NCBI GenBank assembly: GCA_027318945.1
Contig: DAHVOF010000252.1
Coordinates: forward strand, 1-11,723
Source of the DNA: Actinomycetota bacterium
GTDB taxonomy: Bacteria > Actinomycetota > Acidimicrobiia > Acidimicrobiales > Acidimicrobiaceae
Reading direction: 5' to 3'
DNA length: 11,723 nucleotides
Positions 7,186 to 11,723 of this stretch are shown here, piece after piece. The translations under genes were made by a program, and so were the position numbers. Within the stretch, counting starts at the first letter, position 1, and the number at the start of each line of letters is the position of its first letter. The notes under the pieces are model-generated. The model had not been told where the DNA came from. It worked only from the letters and a program-made list of their open reading frames with translations, and ran no database searches.

Positions 7186-7191
7186 TATAAT
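7186..7191 (+). promoter_or_regulatory. Consensus -10 box TATAAT of the CoA-lyase gene
   Basis: A perfect TATAAT lies seven bases before the ATG at 7199. Transcription should begin at about the A of the ATG, giving a leaderless mRNA, which agrees with the lack of any SD. No recognisable -35 hexamer is present at 16-18 bases upstream; the inverted repeat at 7148-7167 lies there instead, so an activator or a repressor may act at this site. Confidence 0.6.
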
Positions 7192-7198
7192 TTCTCAA

Positions 7199-8137
7199 AT
7201 GTCCGAACGTAGCCGATACTTACCGCGCCGATCTTGCCTATCGGTGCCGGGGTCTTCCCAAAGATTTTTGGAAAAGGCTCCAACCATCAATGCAGACATG
7301 TCGTTCCTCGATCTTGAAGATTCGGTGGCTCCACTTGAGAAGCCTGCCGCAAGAGCCAGAGTGGTGCAGGCTATCAGGGAGCTCGAATGGGATGACAGGG
7401 TCCTGTGTGTTCGCGTGAATGCATGGGATACTCGCTGGACCTACGAGGATGTGATCGAGGTCGTTGGCAACGCTGGAGAGCGACTCGACGAGATCATGTT
7501 GCCCAAGGTCCAAAGCGCATCTGACGTCATCGCGCTGGATCTTCTCTTGACACAGGTCGAGATAAATGCAGGGCTTCCAAGGGGCCACATCGGCATAGAA
7601 GCCCAGATCGAATCCACCAAGGGCCTTATCAATGTGGAGGAGATTTGCGCAGCTTCTCCTCGTCTGGAGACTATCGTTTTTGGCCCAGCCGATTTCGCGG
7701 CGTCCATGGAGATGCCGGTACTTACGGGTGGCGTCCAGATCAGCGATTATCCAGGCGACCATTTCCACTACGTGTTCTCCAAGATATTGATGGCAGGTCG
7801 TGCAAATGGCCTCCAGGTCATTGATGGACCATTTTTGAAAATTCGCGATATCGACGCCCTAAGGGACTACTGCAATCGTACCGTCACGCTTGGATATGAC
7901 GGAAAGTGGGCGCTTCATCCAGATCAGGTAACCTTGATAAACGAGGTGTACTCGCCTTCGCAAGCTCAGTATGACAGAGCGATGGATATCCTTGACGCTT
8001 ACAAAGCTGCAACCGAGGTTGACCTTATGGGTGCCGTGATGTTCGGCGATGAGATGATTGACGAGGCGAGCCGAAAAATGGCGACAAAATTTATTGCCAG
8101 AGGTCAACGCGCCGGGATGACGAGATCCTCCAAGTGA
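7199..8137 (+). CDS. HpcH/HpaI-CitE family CoA lyase, probably L-malyl-/beta-methylmalyl-CoA lyase
   Basis: This 312-residue protein has the TIM-barrel lyase features of the CitE/Mcl family: LSVPGSS (14-20), LDLEDSVAP (38-45), RVNAWDT (72-78), MLPKV (100-104), IEAQIES (133-139, Glu138 a Mg2+ ligand), FGPADFA (161-167, Asp165 the second ligand) and GKWALHPDQ (235-243). The GDHFHY insert and the C-terminal helical extension after residue about 275 match malyl-CoA lyases better than the short citrate lyase beta subunit. The expected reaction is cleavage of beta-methylmalyl-CoA to glyoxylate and propionyl-CoA, or of malyl-CoA to glyoxylate and acetyl-CoA. A methylsuccinyl-CoA dehydrogenase-like gene nearby supports a role in the ethylmalonyl-CoA pathway. 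Citramalyl-CoA lyase is the main alternative. The start is leaderless behind TATAAT. Confidence 0.85.
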   Translation: MSERSRYLPRRSCLSVPGSSQRFLEKAPTINADMSFLDLEDSVAPLEKPAARARVVQAIRELEWDDRVLCVRVNAWDTRWTYEDVIEVVGNAGERLDEIMLPKVQSASDVIALDLLLTQVEINAGLPRGHIGIEAQIESTKGLINVEEICAASPRLETIVFGPADFAASMEMPVLTGGVQISDYPGDHFHYVFSKILMAGRANGLQVIDGPFLKIRDIDALRDYCNRTVTLGYDGKWALHPDQVTLINEVYSPSQAQYDRAMDILDAYKAATEVDLMGAVMFGDEMIDEASRKMATKFIARGQRAGMTRSSK

Positions 8138-8143
8138 ATTCGA

Positions 8144-8200
8144 CGCGCTCCTGAGCGGTGGAACTCGCCTCGTTAGAGCGGGAAAGCGCCTGGGAGCGCG
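8144..8200. terminator. Inverted repeat between convergent genes, possible bidirectional terminator
   Basis: CGCGCTCC (8144-8151) and GGAGCGCG (8193-8200) are exact inverted copies eight bases long, filling almost the whole 64-base space between two convergent stop codons. The 41-base interior can fold further, and CGCT (8146-8149) can also pair locally with AGCG (8154-8157). No T-run follows on either strand. The position favours a two-way transcription end. Confidence 0.35.
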
Positions 8201-8201
8201 A

Positions 8202-8993
8202 TCATAGGACCAGAGATAAGACAACCGCGGCAATTCCGGCACCGAAAACGCCGAGATATATTGGTTCGATACTTCCGACGGATGCGGCTGCGACAGCCGA
8301 CAAGACGACTTCGGAGGCGTTTGAATTGTGAGCCAGCAATACGTGAGGGATCACCCACAGTGCTGCGACCTCAAGTACTGACATTCCAATGAATCCGAAT
8401 CCAATTTTTCTGAGCGTTTTGGATCGCTTCGCCGAGATTGCGATAGCTCCGACCAACAGAGCCAGTCCTCCAGCGAACGAATAACGAATCGATTTGATGA
8501 TCCAGGGATAATACTTGCCAATAGAAGGGATAGAACTGCTCGATATGTCATAGCTGAAAGGGATCTTATCGATTTCCTGTTGGAGGGTTGGATTGCTGGG
8601 AGCAATTGTTTGTGCCACTGCCTTTGACAGTGCCGGGCCGCCAATTACTATTGGCTGTTTGCTCACGCCGACGAAATGTTGCTGAATCTGCTGCGCAACA
8701 TCAGCGACTTCGCTAATCACGCTGGGTTGGGTGAGGGCTTGCGCCACTGCGGAATGGAGCTGACTGGTGGGGATGTGTGCAAGGTCAGGATATTTGTCCT
8801 GCACTGAGCGCACGATGATGTCGCTCAGTGCAGATCTGACGGTGGGGTTTTTAAGTGCCACGACCGTGTAACTGGGCACTTTGGAGGTTGTAAGCACGCT
8901 TTGACGCATCACGGCGGCTGTAAGGCAGACCAATGCAAGTATCAGGCCAAAGGCCAAGAGAACCCCGGCAACGCGCTGCCTTATGAAGTTCAA
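8202..8993 (-). CDS. Four-helix membrane protein of unknown function
   Basis: The 263-residue protein has a basic N-terminus (MNFIRQR), a first membrane helix at about 8-28, an extracytoplasmic domain of about 140 residues (30-168) rich in Ser, Ala, Gln and helical segments, then helices at about 171-188, 198-220 and 243-263, ending inside the last helix. No catalytic motif is seen. This one-plus-three layout is frequent among uncharacterised actinobacterial membrane proteins. The start chosen is TTG with the strong SD GGGGGAG six bases upstream; a TTG at 9020 would add nine residues that overlap this SD and has no SD itself. The gene lies 105 bases downstream of the acyl-CoA dehydrogenase gene on the same strand and may be co-transcribed with it. 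Confidence 0.8.
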   Translation of the reverse strand: MNFIRQRVAGVLLAFGLILALVCLTAAVMRQSVLTTSKVPSYTVVALKNPTVRSALSDIIVRSVQDKYPDLAHIPTSQLHSAVAQALTQPSVISEVADVAQQIQQHFVGVSKQPIVIGGPALSKAVAQTIAPSNPTLQQEIDKIPFSYDISSSSIPSIGKYYPWIIKSIRYSFAGGLALLVGAIAISAKRSKTLRKIGFGFIGMSVLEVAALWVIPHVLLAHNSNASEVVLSAVAAASVGSIEPIYLGVFGAGIAAVVLSLVL

Positions 8994-9098
8994 TGCAAGC
9001 TCCCCCGTGCCCTCAACCAAGAATGGGATTGGTAATGGCTAGCATAACCTGGGAAAGCACGATCTCTCCCTGAAATTGGTGCTGCCGTAAGATCGATG

Positions 9099-10685
9099 TC
9101 AGCTATTCACCAGCTTACGAGCGATGACCTTTAGCGACAGGGTTTCGTCCGCTCCTTCGAAAATCGAGAGTACCCGGGCATCCACAAAGTATCTGCTCAC
9201 TGAAAATTCCTCAGCGTATCCCATACCTCCGTGGATCTGCATTGCCTCGCGAGTGACCCACTCGGCTGCACGGCAGACATACGCCTTTATCATCGATGCT
9301 TCGAGCGAGCCTTCACCCTTCGCCATCAGGTTTGCGACATGGTATGCGAACTGTCTTGATGCTTGGATTATCGCTGCCATCCGACCAAGCTTGACTTTTG
9401 TGAGCTCGTAATCGATAATCGGTTGCCCGAATACCTTCCGATTGGTAGCGTATTCGAGCGCAGCCTCGTACGCTGCCTGCATTACCCCTACGGCTCTTGC
9501 GGCAGTCTGAATCCGACCATTCTCAAATCCTTCCATTTGGAAGTAGAAACCCTTTCCGAGACCATCGTCGAGACCAACAAGAGAATTTGCGGGAATCCAC
9601 CAGTTTTCAAAGGAGATCTCATAGGAGTGCATCCCCCGATATCCGATTGTCTCTATCGGCCTGCCTTCCATTCTTCCGGTTGTGCCCGATGGGCGCGGAT
9701 CTTGATGGAACAGGAACCCCTTGCCCTCTCCGCGAGGTTTTTCGACGATAAAGAGGGAAAGGCCTCTATGGGATTTTGACCGGTCAGGGTCCGTCCTGGC
9801 CAACAACATCAGGACATCTGCTCGCGCTCCAAACGTGCACCAAGTCTTTACGCCGTTCACGAGCCACCCGTCATCGGCGCGAACTGCCGTGGTCGTGATA
9901 TTGGCGACATCGGACCCGTAGTCAGGCTCCGTAACGGCAACGGCCGCAAGCACTTCCGCCGTTGCCAGCTTCGGGAGCCAGTAGTTCTTTTGCTCCAAGG
10001 TTCCGCCTCTTATCAGCGCCCTTGCCAGTATTTCCGGCCTGGTGATCAGGGATCCTCCTGCTCCGAGGGAAGCCCTCGAAAGCTCTTCGGTTGAAATGAC
10101 CATCGCGGTATAGTTATGGCCTTCGCCCGAGAAGCCGCCGAACTCGTCTGGGATTGAAAGGCCGAAGGCGCCCATCTCGGCAAGTCCGGAGATTATGTCC
10201 TCAGGAATGTCTTGGTTTTCCCGATGTATCTGGTCTGCCCTGGGAGCGATCTTTTCTGTAGCAAATCTGCGGAATGCGTCCTTTACCATCTCTAACTCGG
10301 GGTCCAGATGGAGCGCGCCAGCCTCGGTGGCCGCCGATGCCACGAACTCTGGCTGGCGGTACCGGAATGCGAAGTCACGCAGTTCGCGCAGCGACTCTGG
10401 TTGAATACCCCATTCGGCCTCTCGCCCGAACGTCTTGGCGGCCAGATCGTGGAGGATGTCAGCAATGAAGATGGATACGAGCCGGGCTTCCACTGTGCCT
10501 TTCGCGCCATAATCGAGAACGGCGCGTGATGCTTCCACGCCAGACGCCATGTGTGCGAGGTCGTAAGCGATGACTTGGTGGCTGTCGGGGTCTTCCTCTT
10601 GAGAAAGCCGGACTATTGCTCCGTGCACGATTTCCTTGGCTTTTTCAACTACCGCTGCTGCGTACTGCATATCTGGCTCGAACAT
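9099..10685 (-). CDS. mcd: Acyl-CoA dehydrogenase, probably (2S)-methylsuccinyl-CoA dehydrogenase
   Basis: The protein has 528 residues, about 140 more than ordinary acyl-CoA dehydrogenases. The extra N-terminal part (to about 125) is an all-helical domain; the catalytic core begins at about 130 (LELEMVKDAFRRF in pattern). Core motifs are TEPDYGSD (252-259), GYRGMHSYE (348-356), GKGFYFQMEGF (377-387), QIHGGMGY (483-490) and IFEGADE (508-514), whose Glu510 stands at the catalytic-base position of medium-chain enzymes. The N-terminal extension and the GKGFY segment fit methylsuccinyl-CoA dehydrogenase, the FAD enzyme that makes mesaconyl-CoA in the ethylmalonyl-CoA pathway. A malyl-CoA-lyase-like gene close by supports this. 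ATG is preferred; a TTG at 10691 adds two residues. Another long acyl-CoA dehydrogenase subtype is the alternative. Confidence 0.85.
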   Translation of the reverse strand: MFEPDMQYAAAVVEKAKEIVHGAIVRLSQEEDPDSHQVIAYDLAHMASGVEASRAVLDYGAKGTVEARLVSIFIADILHDLAAKTFGREAEWGIQPESLRELRDFAFRYRQPEFVASAATEAGALHLDPELEMVKDAFRRFATEKIAPRADQIHRENQDIPEDIISGLAEMGAFGLSIPDEFGGFSGEGHNYTAMVISTEELSRASLGAGGSLITRPEILARALIRGGTLEQKNYWLPKLATAEVLAAVAVTEPDYGSDVANITTTAVRADDGWLVNGVKTWCTFGARADVLMLLARTDPDRSKSHRGLSLFIVEKPRGEGKGFLFHQDPRPSGTTGRMEGRPIETIGYRGMHSYEISFENWWIPANSLVGLDDGLGKGFYFQMEGFENGRIQTAARAVGVMQAAYEAALEYATNRKVFGQPIIDYELTKVKLGRMAAIIQASRQFAYHVANLMAKGEGSLEASMIKAYVCRAAEWVTREAMQIHGGMGYAEEFSVSRYFVDARVLSIFEGADETLSLKVIARKLVNS

Positions 10686-10694
10686 ACCCAAAAG

Positions 10695-10700
10695 AATATA
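10695..10700 (-). promoter_or_regulatory. -10 box TATATT before the acyl-CoA dehydrogenase gene
   Basis: On the minus strand TATATT (10700-10695) ends nine bases before the ATG at 10685. No SD is present, apart from GGG directly beside the ATG. This predicts an own promoter with a leader of zero to three bases, inside the 65-base gap after the methyltransferase gene. No good -35 was found. Confidence 0.4.
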
Positions 10701-10750
10701 CCTTCCGAGTATTGCGAGGCTAATTCGCCTCAGGGATAGCCCGAACTCGC

Positions 10751-11410
10751 CTAGCTGAGGATGCGGGCAATTGTCGTGACAATAGGCGGCAGCATTATGG
10801 GCTCGTCGGCAACAAGGACTCCGGTCATTGCCTCGAGATACCTTGATTCCGAAGAGTCTCCTAGAGCAACTGGGGCCTCCGCCCAGCAGTCAGTTACCTC
10901 GATACCCAGTTCTTTCACCATCTGCGGCACCATAATTCCGATATCTGGATGTCTCATGGCGGCTTCGAGTGCGCTAATCGGAGTCTGGCCGATCCGACCT
11001 GCCGATGTAATTGCCTCTTGAATCACCAACCATCCGCCAGTTTTGACGACGCCAGCCATTCGCTTTATTACCACCTTGGGGTCTAAAACTTGTATGAGCA
11101 GGAATCTGCAGAAGGCTAGATCGACCTTCTCCGGAAGCACCAGCTCCTCTGCCGCTTGTGTAATTGCGATCACCTGGGTTTCGCGCGAGGCTATCTCTGC
11201 AACCTGGTCTCGCCGTCTCGGGTCGATATCAACCGCGAATACCCTGCCTTTGGAGCCGACGATCCTGCCTAGAGCTACACTGACGTCTCCGCCTCCCGCG
11301 CCGATATCGGCACATTTCCAACCGGCCGCGATGCCCAATCTTTTAGTCGCTGTCTCTAGCGGCCTTCGGTAAACATCATCTCTTAGCTCAAATGCCACAG
11401 GATTTGCCAT
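10751..11410 (-). CDS. Class I SAM-dependent methyltransferase
   Basis: The 219-residue protein is one Rossmann-like methyltransferase domain. Motif I is ADIGAGGGDVS (34-44), the acidic end of strand 2 is VDID (60-63), the motif after strand 4 is DLAFCRFLLIQV (97-108), and KTGGWLVIQE (123-132) is the strand-5 region. The remaining C-terminal part is short, giving a protein smaller than many UbiE/ArsM-like relatives. The acceptor is unknown: small molecules such as quinone precursors are common for this fold, and nothing in the neighbourhood decides it. ATG has no SD; TAGCGT lies six bases upstream, predicting a leaderless mRNA. It shares a 24-bp divergent region with the DUF6941 gene and precedes the acyl-CoA dehydrogenase gene by 65 bases on the same strand. 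Confidence 0.88.
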   Translation of the reverse strand: MANPVAFELRDDVYRRPLETATKRLGIAAGWKCADIGAGGGDVSVALGRIVGSKGRVFAVDIDPRRRDQVAEIASRETQVIAITQAAEELVLPEKVDLAFCRFLLIQVLDPKVVIKRMAGVVKTGGWLVIQEAITSAGRIGQTPISALEAAMRHPDIGIMVPQMVKELGIEVTDCWAEAPVALGDSSESRYLEAMTGVLVADEPIMLPPIVTTIARILS

Positions 11411-11434
11411 AACTTTACGCTAGTGTAGAAACCC
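11411..11434. promoter_or_regulatory. 24-bp divergent promoter region
   Basis: Only 24 bases separate two start codons that face away from each other. On the minus strand TAGCGT (11422-11417) ends six bases before the methyltransferase ATG, with a possible -35 TTGTCA at 11447-11442 (19-base spacer) inside the other gene. On the plus strand TAGTGT (11421-11426) ends eight bases before the GTG. The two -10 boxes overlap by two bases, so polymerase can occupy only one at a time. Confidence 0.42.
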
Positions 11435-11723
11435 GTGAATGTGACAATGTTGCTTTGTGATTCTGCCTCGGTTGCAGAAGGGAAGCTGTTCATTTTGGGC
11501 GGCGGATGGACGGTAGTGGGTCCGCAGCCGACTCCAATGGCAATAGCTCTCAAGCTTGATGTTGCCTGGACCGAGCTCGAGGATCCGCACCACTGGGAGC
11601 TATTTCTCGAGGATGCGGATGGCAAAGAGGTAGTCTTTGAGACACCGGAGGGACCCAGGCCTGTTGAGGTCAGAGGAGACTTCCAGGTGGGTCGACCCCA
11701 GGGCGCAATCGAGGGAGCTCCTG
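11435..11723 (+). CDS. DUF6941-family protein, 5' part
   Basis: The first 96 residues of a gene cut by the right edge. It begins MNVTMLLCDSASVAEGKL and continues with LGGGWTVVGPQPTPMAIALK, an HHWELFLEDADG segment and ETPEGPRPVEVRGDFQVGRPQG, the pattern I know from the DUF6941 proteins widespread in Actinobacteria. Function is unknown; the visible part looks like beta-sandwich strands, with no signal peptide. The start is GTG at 11435; in-frame GTG (11441) and ATG (11447) follow, but the first gives the usual family N-terminus. There is no SD, and a TAGTGT box eight bases upstream suggests a leaderless mRNA. An opposite-strand reading of the same bases gives an implausible protein. Confidence 0.83.
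   Translation, partial: MNVTMLLCDSASVAEGKLFILGGGWTVVGPQPTPMAIALKLDVAWTELEDPHHWELFLEDADGKEVVFETPEGPRPVEVRGDFQVGRPQGAIEGAP

Noticed and set aside
7238..7768. Long minus-strand open frame inside the CoA-lyase gene
   Set aside because: The plus strand encodes conserved lyase motifs over the same bases; the antisense product has no recognisable features.
8994..9020. Longer membrane protein starting at the TTG at 9020
   Set aside because: There is no SD before it, while a strong GGGGGAG lies six bases before the TTG at 8993.
11383..11625. Minus-strand open frame across the methyltransferase/DUF6941 boundary
   Set aside because: It lies antisense to a clear DUF6941 N-terminus and overlaps the methyltransferase start; low-complexity Ser-rich product.
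1..11723. Mobile elements, CRISPR arrays, tRNA or rRNA genes, phage or defence genes
   Set aside because: No repeats with regular spacing, transposase motifs, terminal repeats, tRNA-like folds or known defence domains were seen on either strand.

Overview
The window looks like chromosomal DNA from a mid-GC actinobacterium (roughly mid-50s % GC judged by eye). Three things point to Actinobacteria: a DUF6941-type gene running off the right edge, a pairing of a methylsuccinyl-CoA dehydrogenase-like protein with a malyl-CoA-lyase-like protein as in the ethylmalonyl-CoA gene region of Streptomyces, and several genes that appear leaderless, with a TANNNT box 6-9 bases before the start codon and no Shine-Dalgarno (SD) sequence. 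Acidimicrobiia would fit the GC level, but that is inference only. I see no rRNA, tRNA, CRISPR, transposase, phage gene or integration site. Coding density is high and the longest gene-free stretch is 224 bases (2681-2904).

Left part (1-2904): the end of a short-chain dehydrogenase/reductase (SDR) converges on a minus-strand pair: a secreted coiled-coil NlpC/P60 cell-wall hydrolase (2680-1556), then an NADPH:quinone-oxidoreductase-like gene (1491-553) whose SD can pair with an upstream complementary segment. A divergent regulatory region (2681-2904) separates this pair from fumC. It holds a sigma70-type promoter for the hydrolase, a small dyad and a hairpin followed by five T.

Centre (2905-7129): plus-strand genes encode class II fumarase (fumC), a conserved-looking protein of unknown function, a dienelactone-hydrolase-family protein and a DUF885-like putative metallopeptidase. 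Hairpins and -10 boxes suggest that fumC, the unknown gene and the hydrolase have separate starts, and that the hydrolase and the metallopeptidase form an operon.

Right part (7130-11723): a malyl-CoA/citramalyl-CoA lyase family gene starts directly behind a perfect TATAAT and a perfect 7-bp inverted repeat. It converges on a four-helix membrane protein gene and a long acyl-CoA dehydrogenase gene best read as methylsuccinyl-CoA dehydrogenase. These two enzymes would act at the end of the ethylmalonyl-CoA pathway for acetyl-CoA assimilation, giving glyoxylate and propionyl-CoA, while fumarase serves the linked C4-acid metabolism. The carboxylase/reductase, mutase and hydratase of that pathway are not in the window. 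Upstream lie a SAM methyltransferase gene and, only 24 bp away and divergent, the 5' part of a DUF6941-family gene.

I did not find a clearly new biological system. The most worthwhile leads are the split ethylmalonyl-CoA pair with a membrane protein gene between, the dyad at the lyase promoter, the cluster of predicted leaderless starts, and the unknown gene after fumC.
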